This document shows positions 35,762 through 43,995 of a DNA stretch of 64,000 bases, piece by piece; position 1 is the stretch's first letter, and each line of letters starts with the position of its first letter. This DNA comes from Tengunoibacter tsumagoiensis (lineage in GTDB: Bacteria > Chloroflexota > Ktedonobacteria > Ktedonobacterales > Ktedonobacteraceae). The notes beneath the pieces are model-generated. The model searched no databases and had not been told where the DNA came from. It worked only from the letters and a program-made list of their open reading frames with translations. The stretch is from the NCBI RefSeq assembly GCF_003967535.1, contig NZ_BIFR01000001.1, forward strand, positions 2,045,001 through 2,109,000, in the 5' to 3' direction. The translations under genes were made by a program, and so were the position numbers.

Positions 35762-37414
35762 CTAGCGGGATTTGGCGGTTTCTGCCAGGATAGACTGAAT
35801 ACGTGGCAGAAGGGGGACAACCTGCTTTTTACGGGAGACCAGGCCTTCTACAACGATAGCATGTCCATCAGGCTCCAGGCGAGCCCCAAATGCTTCTGCA
35901 ACTGCATCTTCGCCACCGTAGATAAGGAGATGGCAGCGCATATTGATAATATCCACGATCATAAACAGGAAGGAAGCATAGCCGCGCTCGTGGGTAATGC
36001 TCTGCATCATCGAGCGCAATTCTTTACTGCGTTTCTCTATCATGCCAGGGCTGGCAGTCTCAACGGTTCCAACTGCAAATTTCAAGCTACCAGCTGTAAA
36101 CTCCTTGAAATCGGACGTGATCAGTGCTTCAGCAGGTTTTTCGGCCAGATCAGCGGCAGCGGCATTAAAGATCTCTTGTCCATAGACCTCAATATCTTCG
36201 CCAGTAATTTTTGCCAGTTCAGCGGCAACGCGCTCATCGCGTGGTGTGCAGGTGGGAGAGCGAAGGATGAGTGTATCGTAAAGCAATCCTGCCAGCAGGA
36301 GGCCAGCGACATCTTTAGGAATCTCAATATCGGCCTCATGATAGAGCCCTACAATGATCGTGCCTGTACAGCCTACTGGCTCAGCGCGGAACGTAATGGG
36401 CTTGGTCGTGTGAACATCGGCAATGCGATGATGATCGAGAATCGCGAGTAGCTCAGCCTCCTCGATGCCATCGACAGCCTGAGATTGCTCATTATGGTCA
36501 ACGAGGATAACACGTTTGGGACGAGCTTTAATCAGATCGGTACGCGAGATAGAGCCCATTAATTTGCCATCATTATCTACCACTGGCATAGAATGAAGAC
36601 GGGCCAGAGCGGCCTGGACCTCGCTCATATGATCTTCAGGATGGCAGAAGGAGAACTCGCGGTTCATAATCTCCTGTGTCTGCATGCTGAGATTAATCAG
36701 GCGGATAGCTGTAAACGTATGATGCCCGGTGCTGATCACCATCACACCATTTTTGCGGGCCGCTGTTAATGTGCGTTCCGAGATGAGGAGATCGCCAGTA
36801 ACGATCAGTGCAGCCGCACCACGTTCGATAGCTGTAAGCTGAGCCTCTTCGCGATCACCGATGATGACGAGACAGCCAGGTTCGACATAATCGGCCATTG
36901 TCTCAGATTGCATAGCAGCAACGAGTACGCGCTCGCCCAGGGCCCGGCGACCTTCAACGAGGACCCGCCCCTTCAGGACACGTACGATATTGTCGCGATG
37001 CAGAGGAATACGATTGACAGATTGAGGATCGAGATCCATAAAGAAAAGTTTGGCAAAGTCATCGTGGGCAATCATGCCGTGAACGCGATTATCGATATCG
37101 ATGACAGGCATAGATCCACGATCATGCTCTTGTAAGAGTTGACCGGCCTCTAATAATGGTTGATCTAGATAGGCAGAAATAACTCCCCGGCGCATAACAT
37201 CTCGAACTTGTAGATAGACATCTTCGAGGGCTTCAGGGGCTTCAACGCTGTAGCGCTCCAGGACAAACTGCACTTCTGGCTTTAATTCGCCATGGCGGGC
37301 TGGAATGGCGCTCTCTTCGCCTTGTAGTTGCAACAGTCGTGCATAGGCGTAGGCGGACGCGACAGAATCCATATCGGAATTCTTGTGTCCCAGTACATAA
37401 ATAGGTCGTGCCAT
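35762..37414 (-). CDS. manganese-dependent (family II) inorganic pyrophosphatase with CBS and DRTGG domains
   Basis: A 550-residue enzyme that splits pyrophosphate to phosphate. The catalytic DHH domain opens with VLGHKNSDMDS (residues 8-17) and resumes after an insert with ILDHHRIAD and LYDTLILRSPTCTPRDE. The C-terminal DHHA2 domain ends in GLVSRKKQVVP, which binds substrate. The ~250-residue insert has a CBS motif (MRRGVISAYLDQPLLEA), a DRTGG-like domain (CLVIIGDREEAQLTAIERGA, LIVTGDLLISE) and a second CBS (FCHPEDHMSEVQAALARLHS). Such inserts make clostridial-type enzymes responsive to AMP/ADP/ATP or diadenosine polyphosphates, so nucleotide control is likely. GGAG precedes the chosen ATG; the longest frame starts 36 codons earlier without support. 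Confidence 0.9.
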   Translation of the reverse strand: MARPIYVLGHKNSDMDSVASAYAYARLLQLQGEESAIPARHGELKPEVQFVLERYSVEAPEALEDVYLQVRDVMRRGVISAYLDQPLLEAGQLLQEHDRGSMPVIDIDNRVHGMIAHDDFAKLFFMDLDPQSVNRIPLHRDNIVRVLKGRVLVEGRRALGERVLVAAMQSETMADYVEPGCLVIIGDREEAQLTAIERGAAALIVTGDLLISERTLTAARKNGVMVISTGHHTFTAIRLINLSMQTQEIMNREFSFCHPEDHMSEVQAALARLHSMPVVDNDGKLMGSISRTDLIKARPKRVILVDHNEQSQAVDGIEEAELLAILDHHRIADVHTTKPITFRAEPVGCTGTIIVGLYHEADIEIPKDVAGLLLAGLLYDTLILRSPTCTPRDERVAAELAKITGEDIEVYGQEIFNAAAADLAEKPAEALITSDFKEFTAGSLKFAVGTVETASPGMIEKRSKELRSMMQSITHERGYASFLFMIVDIINMRCHLLIYGGEDAVAEAFGARLEPDGHAIVVEGLVSRKKQVVPLLPRIQSILAETAKSR

Positions 37415-37440
37415 AATTGCGATCTCCGGTTCCAGGTACT

Positions 37441-37480
37441 GAAGGTAAGCCAGAGATATTTCTCTCTGGCTTTTGCCTTC
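37441..37480. terminator. hairpin between the M28 peptidase and pyrophosphatase genes
   Basis: AAGCCAGAGA (37447-37456) pairs with TCTCTGGCTT (37463-37472), and outer GAAGG/CCTTC extends the stem. It separates the two minus-strand genes. Confidence 0.5.
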
Positions 37481-37536
37481 GTTCTGTTTGTTTTCTATCT
37501 CTATGGTATCAAGTGGGCACATCCAGGAAGGCCCGA

Positions 37537-39372
37537 CTATTTTGCCTTTACTCGCCTCTTGCGCCAGGCGAGTGCCCCTACTCCGATTAGCCCTAACACA
37601 ATCACCGCAGTTAGCGCGACCAGCAGAGGTAGCGTTGGTATCATAGAGTCTTTTTGGGCTGCTGGCAAGTGTGAATGTGTTACAGTCTGCTGTGAATCTG
37701 GCTCCGCGAAGACGGCATCGGTTAACGTATCATCGGGGGATGGAAGCGTGACAATAGGATTTGCCCGTGGCTTGCCACTCGATCGATAGTTTGCATACAT
37801 ATTATCATATGTTTGGCTTTGTGTCGTGATGGAGATTGTTTTACTTGTATGGGCCGCTCCTTCGGGCGTTGTTGCCTGTACTGTAATAGTATATGTTCCA
37901 GTCTGTGTATAAGTATGGGTGACCTCTGCACCGGTCGCTTTTGTGCCATCGCCAAAGTCCCAACTAAAAGAAGGCGTTGCCGCAGTGTTACCAGGAACAA
38001 AGGCTGCATGAGCATTCAGATTAAGCGCTTGATTGACCTGAGTCTGCCCAATATCGCTCATACTGATTAATGGCGTCCCCTGTGGAATAGTTGCACTTTG
38101 TACCTGCCCTAGAATATCTGGTTGATGAAGCATCCAGGTAGTCAGCATTCCTGGGAGGCCAAGCGCAAGGAGAAGCGCATTCGATTTTTTGCTGCTGCCA
38201 TCAGCGAAGGTGTTCATGAGTTCGATTGTGTCGCCAGGCTGGTCATAGGGATAAGAGGCGGTCGGGGCATTCTTATCATAGTAAGTGCTATTGCCTGCAA
38301 ACGTCGCACTGGGAATTCCTGCCTGAGTGAACGGGACCTGATCGCTAGAGCCGAGTGTGTCGTCCTCGACAATCAGTTTGTTGGCCTGTTCTGGCGTGAA
38401 AATCTGTTGCTTGACGTCTTTATGCTGCGTTGTGTCGTGATAGGTTAATTGAGCATAACCAAGAGCGCGGAATTGTTGGAAGACTGGGAGAATAGCCTGC
38501 TTCATCAGATCATGGAAATGAGTCATATTTGTTTTTTGCTGAGCGGTTAGTGCACTCTGTTGGGGATAGATATCTGTATTTGTCGTGGGTGAGATATCAA
38601 GATACAGTGGTAACTGATCATTTTTTAGTTGCCCGAGATAGCGGAGAGGATAAGCGATTCCACTCTGCTCCTCATTAAACATAGCTACAATATTGCTGAG
38701 ATCACCATTGACGGTCGTATTGACATAATTATATGAGCCGTAGAGTCCCTGCTCTTCGCAGTCAAAAATGACAAAGCGTAAAGTGCGTGCAGGATAGACG
38801 TGATGAGTCTGCCAATAGCTATTCAAGGCTTTCGCTACACCTAGCTCAATTGCGCACCCACTGGCATCATCATTGGCTGATTGGGTAGAGAACGCCATGC
38901 CATCATAATGGCAGCCAATGACGACGACCTGCTCGGGGTGGCTGGCACCAGGAATGGTCACCTCTTCATTAAATGCCTGTGTGGCAGGAGAACGATTTAT
39001 CCAGCCTTGAATTGGAAATGCCTCTTTCCTCGTCTGCGCTCCAAAATCTTTCAGTTGAGTCATCATCTCTTGAGCCCAGTAGGCTGCAAACTCATCATGA
39101 CCGTTCTGTTCGGGAGGCAGATTAGTATCATAGCCCGCCTCACGCTTGAGGAAATGAGTCGCCATATAAGATAACTGATCATAGATATACTGCGGGTCAA
39201 CGGCAGGAAAATCCTCAAGTTGTGTTTGCATATGTTGGGAAGAACGTATCGGTAATGCATTGTGTAAAGGTCTGGCACTACTGGCACTACTATGAGGAAG
39301 ATTTAGGGCAGTAAGGTTGATGCTAATAGCCAATAAAAGGATAACACATAGTTGAGTTAGCCTGGATCGCAT
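37537..39372 (-). CDS. secreted M28 family zinc peptidase with PKD domain and C-terminal membrane anchor
   Basis: A 611-residue exported metallopeptidase. A signal peptide is visible (hydrophobic LTQLCVILLLAISINLTALN, residues ~5-24). The M28 catalytic domain has its ligands in VVVIGCHYDGMAF (His), SANDDASGCAIEL (Asp) and VIFDCEEQGLYGS (catalytic and ligand Glu), and in QVPFTQAGIPSATF. A PKD domain follows (FSWDFGDGTKATGAEVTHTY), then a Ser/Thr/Pro stretch, one membrane helix (LPLLVALTAVIVLGLIGVGA) and the basic end WRKRRVKAK. It thus sits outside the cell, anchored at its C-terminus, and should act as an aminopeptidase on peptides. AAGGAG lies seven bases before this ATG, nine codons inside the longest frame. 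It is divergent from the WD40 protein gene. Confidence 0.9.
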   Translation of the reverse strand: MRSRLTQLCVILLLAISINLTALNLPHSSASSARPLHNALPIRSSQHMQTQLEDFPAVDPQYIYDQLSYMATHFLKREAGYDTNLPPEQNGHDEFAAYWAQEMMTQLKDFGAQTRKEAFPIQGWINRSPATQAFNEEVTIPGASHPEQVVVIGCHYDGMAFSTQSANDDASGCAIELGVAKALNSYWQTHHVYPARTLRFVIFDCEEQGLYGSYNYVNTTVNGDLSNIVAMFNEEQSGIAYPLRYLGQLKNDQLPLYLDISPTTNTDIYPQQSALTAQQKTNMTHFHDLMKQAILPVFQQFRALGYAQLTYHDTTQHKDVKQQIFTPEQANKLIVEDDTLGSSDQVPFTQAGIPSATFAGNSTYYDKNAPTASYPYDQPGDTIELMNTFADGSSKKSNALLLALGLPGMLTTWMLHQPDILGQVQSATIPQGTPLISMSDIGQTQVNQALNLNAHAAFVPGNTAATPSFSWDFGDGTKATGAEVTHTYTQTGTYTITVQATTPEGAAHTSKTISITTQSQTYDNMYANYRSSGKPRANPIVTLPSPDDTLTDAVFAEPDSQQTVTHSHLPAAQKDSMIPTLPLLVALTAVIVLGLIGVGALAWRKRRVKAK

Positions 39373-39578
39373 GGTAAAGCTCCTTGCTCTCAATGCCATA
39401 ATTATCTAACTATCATATCATAGGTTATTCATTTGTATAGATCTGTTTCAATTACCCCATCAGGAAAGAAAACCTCACATTTATGGGAACGACATAGCCA
39501 ATATTGTCTATTTTTATGATACTATCTCATTTATTATGATACACTCTGCTTAATAAATGGTCTGAAAGGGGTAAATGC

Positions 39579-41105
39579 ATGCAAAAGCTCGAAATTTATA
39601 TACAAGGTGTTCATGAGGGGATGGAGTTTCCCGTCGAGGTTGCCGCAGATGTGCCGATTAAGGCCCTGATTCCAGCTTTTGTGAAGATGTTGAGTTTGCC
39701 TGCTACAGATCTTTTTGGGAAAGGGCTTTTCTATGTTCTGCAAAGGGCTGAGAACAGAGAAATTTTAGCAGAAGAGCTAACGTTGCTGGAATGTGCTGTT
39801 CGACGAGGTGATAGGGTTGTGCTAGAGGTTATTCATGAGCCTGTTCCTGAGCTGGTAGGGGCCATTGTCGAGTCAGAACGTCCAGTTCGTTCACGTTTTC
39901 TCTCAGCGGATGTTGATCTGCATTCTTCAGTGACAATTGCCGATAGCGAGGGTTGGCAAGTGCTCTCTTCTGGGGTAGCTGAGAGTCAGCCCCAGACTGG
40001 CAGGGGCAAGGTGGGCCGGAGGGCTGTTCTATTTGGAGCAGTCGCAATCCTTGGTCTTAGTGGTGCAGGGGCCAGTTATGCAGCCGCTCGCCTTCTGGCA
40101 CAGAATGGTGGAAATCCTGTACGTATGCCATTTCAGGTTGGTGCCGTAGCGAATAAACCTGGGGTCACCCCACCTCAGGCTCAAGTCAAATTGCCAACGA
40201 GCGCCAGCGTGCTCTTAACTTTTGCTCAGCATCAGCAGACGGTCCAGAAGGTGGCCTGGTCACCTGGAGGGGCCTCTCTCCTGAGTGGAGGAGATGATCG
40301 GCAAGCTTTGATCTGGGATCTGCAAGGAAAGGTGCAGCAGTCAGTCAAACATCCTGCTGCAATCACCAGCCTGGCCTGGTCGCCGAATGGACAGAGCTTT
40401 GTCACCGCAGCCAATACGCAGGTAACCTTTTTTGATACGCAGAAGGGAACGCCGCTGGCTCGTCCAGTAACAGCTCATCAGCAGACGATTACCTCACTGA
40501 GTTGGACGGGACAGAATCAGATGCAGGTCGTATCGGCTGGACGTGATAAGCGAGCTGTGATCTGGAATAGTCGGACATACCGACCACAGGCAACATATAC
40601 GCAACACACTGCGGCAATTGATGGAGCTAGCTGGTCAGCGGATGGTCAGACAGTAGCGACAGCGTCACAGGGAGGTTTTGTGCGGATCTGGAACGCCCAG
40701 AACTTACAGGATCTTCATGGCTATTATCAAGATGGGCAACAGCCATTGCAAGCGGTGGCATTTGCTCCGGTGGGAGCGATTCTTGCGGTAGGTGGAGATG
40801 ATGGCGTTGTGAGAATCTGGAACGCATTGACCTGTGGCAATGGAGGTCCACGGTGTATGGATATGCCGCAGCATCTGCGTGTGGCTCAAAACACCATTCG
40901 TTCCCTGGCCTGGTCACCGGATGGGCGATTTTTAGCGATAGGCTCAAATGACGGTCAGTTTGCACTCTGGCAGATAGGTCAGGGTCAGATGGCTCTCTTT
41001 ACATTGAAGCTGCCAGCACCAGTAGTAAGTATTGCGTGGTCGCCCATGGGAAAACAGTTTGCGACAGCAGTGGGCAAAACAGTCATGCTCTGGCAGCTTC
41101 AATAA
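39579..41105 (+). CDS. membrane protein with N-terminal ubiquitin-like (YukD/EsaB-type) domain and WD40 propeller
   Basis: A 508-residue protein in three parts. Residues 1-86 resemble the YukD/EsaB ubiquitin-like beta-grasp of type VII secretion loci (LEIYIQGVHEGMEFPVEVAA, VPIKALIPAFVKML, LECAVRRGDRVVLEVI). A flexible linker leads to GRRAVLFGAVAILGLSGAGA (~146-165), one membrane helix preceded by twin arginines. Residues ~205-508 are seven WD40-type blades (VAWSPGGASLLSGGDDRQAL, LSWTGQNQMQVVSAGRDK, ASWSADGQTVATASQGG, LAWSPDGRFLAIGSNDGQ). The topology implied is a cytoplasmic beta-grasp and an extracellular propeller. No EssC, WXG100 or other type VII genes are in the window, so a secretion role is only suggested. 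Confidence 0.8.
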   Translation: MQKLEIYIQGVHEGMEFPVEVAADVPIKALIPAFVKMLSLPATDLFGKGLFYVLQRAENREILAEELTLLECAVRRGDRVVLEVIHEPVPELVGAIVESERPVRSRFLSADVDLHSSVTIADSEGWQVLSSGVAESQPQTGRGKVGRRAVLFGAVAILGLSGAGASYAAARLLAQNGGNPVRMPFQVGAVANKPGVTPPQAQVKLPTSASVLLTFAQHQQTVQKVAWSPGGASLLSGGDDRQALIWDLQGKVQQSVKHPAAITSLAWSPNGQSFVTAANTQVTFFDTQKGTPLARPVTAHQQTITSLSWTGQNQMQVVSAGRDKRAVIWNSRTYRPQATYTQHTAAIDGASWSADGQTVATASQGGFVRIWNAQNLQDLHGYYQDGQQPLQAVAFAPVGAILAVGGDDGVVRIWNALTCGNGGPRCMDMPQHLRVAQNTIRSLAWSPDGRFLAIGSNDGQFALWQIGQGQMALFTLKLPAPVVSIAWSPMGKQFATAVGKTVMLWQLQ

Positions 41106-41145
41106 GATCCGTACACAAGCACAACGAGCGTCCGGGTACGGATCT
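41105..41145. terminator. hairpin between convergent genes
   Basis: AGATCCGTAC (41105-41114) and GTACGGATCT (41136-41145) pair perfectly, between the WD40 protein gene (+) and the polyprenyl synthase gene (-). Confidence 0.65.
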
Positions 41146-41160
41146 CTATGGGAGTAAGCG

Positions 41161-42276
41161 TTAGCTGGCAATATCCTCTGTAAATTGGATCAGAATCTCC
41201 ATATCATTGAGAGCACGACGAGAGAGAGGGCTGGTATGATGAGGTACACGTGAAAGCGCCTCATGAGCGAGCTGACAGTGGTGGCGTAGAAACTGGTGGC
41301 AGTAGGCCTGTGTTCCCGTGTGCTCAAAAATTGTCATCACCTCGGCAACTTGTTCTGGCGTCAGAGCACTCTTCTGCCCATATATTGCCTGTAGGCGACG
41401 TTGATCCTCAGGGGAGGCATGTTCAAGCGCATGGAGAATAGGAAGACTTTTCTTGCGCCTGTACACATCACCGGCGGATGTCTTACCGAGTTCAGCTTCA
41501 GTTGCCCAGATACCCAGGATATCATCACGAACCTGGAAGGCCACACCAATGGCATCTCCAAAGGTGCGTAGGAGGCGTATGGTCTCCTCATCTTGAGTCC
41601 CCAGAAGAGCCCCCATCTCGACCGCGCACCCCATCAGAGCGGCAGTCTTGCGGCTGATCATATCGATATACATTGAGACTGAGATATCCTGACGTTCCTC
41701 AAAGCTAATATCTAGATACTGACCCTCAGCAACCACCAGGACTGTACGATCCAGAATAGTAGCCAGGCGGGCGGCAATATCGCCAGAGACCCTATGTTCT
41801 AGCACCTTCCAGAGTGCCAGGCGAGAGAGAGCATACATTCCATCGCCACTATTAATGGACTGAGGAACCCCCCAGATCGTCCACAACGTTGGACGATGGC
41901 GGCGCTCAATATCTCCATCCTCTATATCATCATGAATCAATGTGAAGTTATGGGTGAGTTCAACTGCGACGGCAGCGGGGAGGGCTCGGTGTAGATAGGT
42001 TGAGTCAGGCGAGAGCTCATTAGCCGACCCCCATGCACCAGCGGCTTCATAAGCGAGAAGCACAAGCGTTGGGCGGAGTAATTTTCCTGGATTGCTCTGT
42101 GTTGGTTTGAGATCAGCATCGAGCCAGCCGAGATGATACTGCATCTGCCCATAATAAGCCGCCAGAGCAGGCAACTGTGCAGAAGAGACTGTCTCCTGGA
42201 ATAGTGTGCGTAAAGCCGTATCAATCGTCTGTTGATGGCGCACCAGGGTCGTTTGGATTGTTGATGATGAAACCAT
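41161..42276 (-). CDS. polyprenyl (farnesyl/geranylgeranyl-type) diphosphate synthase
   Basis: A 371-residue trans-prenyltransferase that extends allylic diphosphates with isopentenyl diphosphate. The first Asp-rich motif is HDDIEDGD, the second is VRDDILGIW, and GKLLRPTLVLLAYEA carries the GK(x)LRP substrate-binding motif. The residues before the first motif (FTLIHDD) set product length; chain length cannot be stated with confidence. The chosen ATG (MVSSSTIQTT) gives the usual family length; the frame extends 137 codons further but that part overlaps the zinc-finger gene in another frame and is spurious. No clear ribosome-binding site precedes the ATG, so it may be translated from a leaderless or coupled message. 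Confidence 0.88.
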   Translation of the reverse strand: MVSSSTIQTTLVRHQQTIDTALRTLFQETVSSAQLPALAAYYGQMQYHLGWLDADLKPTQSNPGKLLRPTLVLLAYEAAGAWGSANELSPDSTYLHRALPAAVAVELTHNFTLIHDDIEDGDIERRHRPTLWTIWGVPQSINSGDGMYALSRLALWKVLEHRVSGDIAARLATILDRTVLVVAEGQYLDISFEERQDISVSMYIDMISRKTAALMGCAVEMGALLGTQDEETIRLLRTFGDAIGVAFQVRDDILGIWATEAELGKTSAGDVYRRKKSLPILHALEHASPEDQRRLQAIYGQKSALTPEQVAEVMTIFEHTGTQAYCHQFLRHHCQLAHEALSRVPHHTSPLSRRALNDMEILIQFTEDIAS

Positions 42277-42364
42277 GAATTCAGCGATGTGAGATAGTAT
42301 AGCGCGTGGTCCGCTATTCTCCTCGCCCCCCTTTCTCTCCTTGAATGTATATTGAATGTATAGA

Positions 42365-42859
42365 TTAGTGGTGAAAGTAAAAGAACGCCCCCGCAGCAAC
42401 AGTGCCAATGCCCACAATAATACGTGTGAGTCCTTTGATGCCTCCCACCCGATAGAGAGGCGAGCAGAGATCACAGTAGCGGTGAATGTACTGATAGCGG
42501 TGACCACGGAGTCCTTCACGTTCGATAACGACATCCTCGACCTTGCGCTGTGTATGGAGATCATCGCAGACATAGCGCCCGCAGCCCTTACACTTTGCCT
42601 GGTCAACGTAATGAGAAGTTTTTGAAATCGACCACTGATCGGGATACGCCTGGGTGCCACAGACATAACACACCTGAGTCTGAGCAATCTTCATCTGTTT
42701 CTCAGCGCAGGGTGAATGTTGATTTTTGGGAAAGTGTTCTTGACAGAGCACTTGATGGCAATCGGGGCAACGCCCAAGTGCCTCTTCGCTGCATTCATGG
42801 CAGCGGCGCGTCGAGTTCACATTCCGTGTGTAGCTCTTCTTTTCAGGAGTATCTTGCAT
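42365..42859 (-). CDS. zinc-binding protein with AN1-like finger and C-terminal membrane helix
   Basis: A 164-residue Cys/His-rich protein. The first cluster C20-x2-C23-x7-C31-x2-C34-x4-C39-x2-H42-x5-H48-x2-C51 is close to the AN1 zinc-finger spacing known mainly from eukaryotes and archaea. A second set follows (C64/C67, C90/C93/C98, H102, C129/C132), enough for at least two further zinc sites. Residues ~143-162 (GLTRIIVGIGTVAAGAFF) form one membrane helix at the C-terminus, so the fingers face the cytoplasm. AAGGGA lies ten bases before the ATG. The function is unknown; it is upstream of the polyprenyl synthase gene on the same strand with an 88-base gap. Confidence 0.82.
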   Translation of the reverse strand: MQDTPEKKSYTRNVNSTRRCHECSEEALGRCPDCHQVLCQEHFPKNQHSPCAEKQMKIAQTQVCYVCGTQAYPDQWSISKTSHYVDQAKCKGCGRYVCDDLHTQRKVEDVVIEREGLRGHRYQYIHRYCDLCSPLYRVGGIKGLTRIIVGIGTVAAGAFFYFHH

Positions 42860-43050
42860 AAGTTCTCAATCCCTTGTCGTTTTCTAGAGGTCAGCTAGTT
42901 GGCAGACCTCAGCACTTTAATGATGCTCAACATCGTACCTTTAGGTAGTATATCAAATAGTCTTCCGATTTGATATCGCATAAGGTAAAAAGATATGATG
43001 AGGGAGTACTTTCCCCCGTGGAAAGGATCACTCAGAAGAGGATAATTGCC

Positions 43051-43929
43051 ATGTCTCTATCTACATCGACCAGTTGGGGTACTCATCATCTTGTATGGGG
43101 AGAGCGTACTTATGTAATGGGAATTGTCAATGTGACGCCTGATTCATTCTCTGGCGATGGCATCTCAATCCCAGATCTGACAGAGGTCGAACTTGTACAA
43201 CGTGCTGTTCGGCAAGCGAAAGCTTTTGTCGCTGAGGGAGCGACCTTTATTGATGTGGGAGGAGAGTCCACACGTCCTCATGCCCCGGCTGTCTCGGTCC
43301 AACAGGAGTTAGACCGTGTGCTACCTGTCATACAGGCCTTGCAGCAGCAATTGCCACCCGAGATTATTCTTTCAATTGATACCTATAAAGCTGAGGTAGC
43401 CGACCAGGCTCTGGTGGCTGGAGCGAGCCTGATCAACGATATCTGGTCGCTACGCTATGACCCGCAGATGGTCGAGGTGGCCCGCCACCATGCTGTTCCC
43501 GTTGTATTGATGGCCAATATGCGTGGTTTTGCCAGACGTGATATTGTCAGCGATCTATTGCGTTTTCTCTCGCAGAGTATCGAGCAGGCTCTGGCGGCAG
43601 GCATTCCCTGGGACCATCTTATCGTTGATCCTGGCATTGGGTTTGGGACAACGCCCGAAGAGGATCTCATTATCCAGCGCCGATTGGGTGAGCTACGCGC
43701 CCTGGGACGTCCTGTGCTACTGGGGACCTCTCGCAAATCTCATATTGGTCGCATCCTGGGCGGATTGCCAGCCTCGGAGCGCCTGGAAGGAACGGCGGCC
43801 ACCGTGGCGCTGGGGATTGCGCAGGGGGCTGATATCGTGCGTGTTCATGATGTCAAAGCGATGATGCGCGTGGTAAAAATGAGTGATGCGATTGTTCGAG
43901 GCACGTTTGAGCTGTCTGTCAATCCGTGA
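43051..43929 (+). CDS. folP: dihydropteroate synthase
   Basis: A 292-residue folate enzyme that joins p-aminobenzoate to dihydropterin diphosphate; it is the sulfonamide target. Conserved parts are MGIVNVTPDSFSGDG, FIDVGGESTRPHA, SIDTYKAEVADQAL, INDIWSLRYDP, DPGIGFGTTPEEDL and the closing LGTSRKSHIG and RVHDVKAMM. AGAGGA precedes this ATG; the frame extends 27 codons upstream (from 42970) without conservation. folC follows 66 bases later on the same strand, giving a two-gene folate unit; other folate genes (folE, folB, folK) are not in the window. Confidence 0.94.
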   Translation: MSLSTSTSWGTHHLVWGERTYVMGIVNVTPDSFSGDGISIPDLTEVELVQRAVRQAKAFVAEGATFIDVGGESTRPHAPAVSVQQELDRVLPVIQALQQQLPPEIILSIDTYKAEVADQALVAGASLINDIWSLRYDPQMVEVARHHAVPVVLMANMRGFARRDIVSDLLRFLSQSIEQALAAGIPWDHLIVDPGIGFGTTPEEDLIIQRRLGELRALGRPVLLGTSRKSHIGRILGGLPASERLEGTAATVALGIAQGADIVRVHDVKAMMRVVKMSDAIVRGTFELSVNP

Positions 43930-43975
43930 TCTGGAATCTGGAATGTAGGATCTGAAATATAGGATCTGGAATCTG
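43928..43975. repeat. short degenerate direct repeats between folP and folC
   Basis: GATCTGGAATCTGGAATGTA is followed by GGATCTGAAATATA and GGATCTGGAATCTG: four to five copies of a GGATCTGGAAT-like unit of 7-15 bases. No function is evident. Confidence 0.6.
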
Positions 43976-43995
43976 TTACAAAGGGGAAGCCTGAT

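Noticed and set aside
39579..41105. Type VII secretion locus
   Set aside because: Only the YukD-like N-terminal domain suggests it; no EssC/EccC ATPase, WXG100 or EsaA-like gene lies in the window.
42277..42687. N-terminal extension of the polyprenyl synthase
   Set aside because: It overlaps the zinc-finger gene in another frame and lacks conserved text; the family length is met from 42276.
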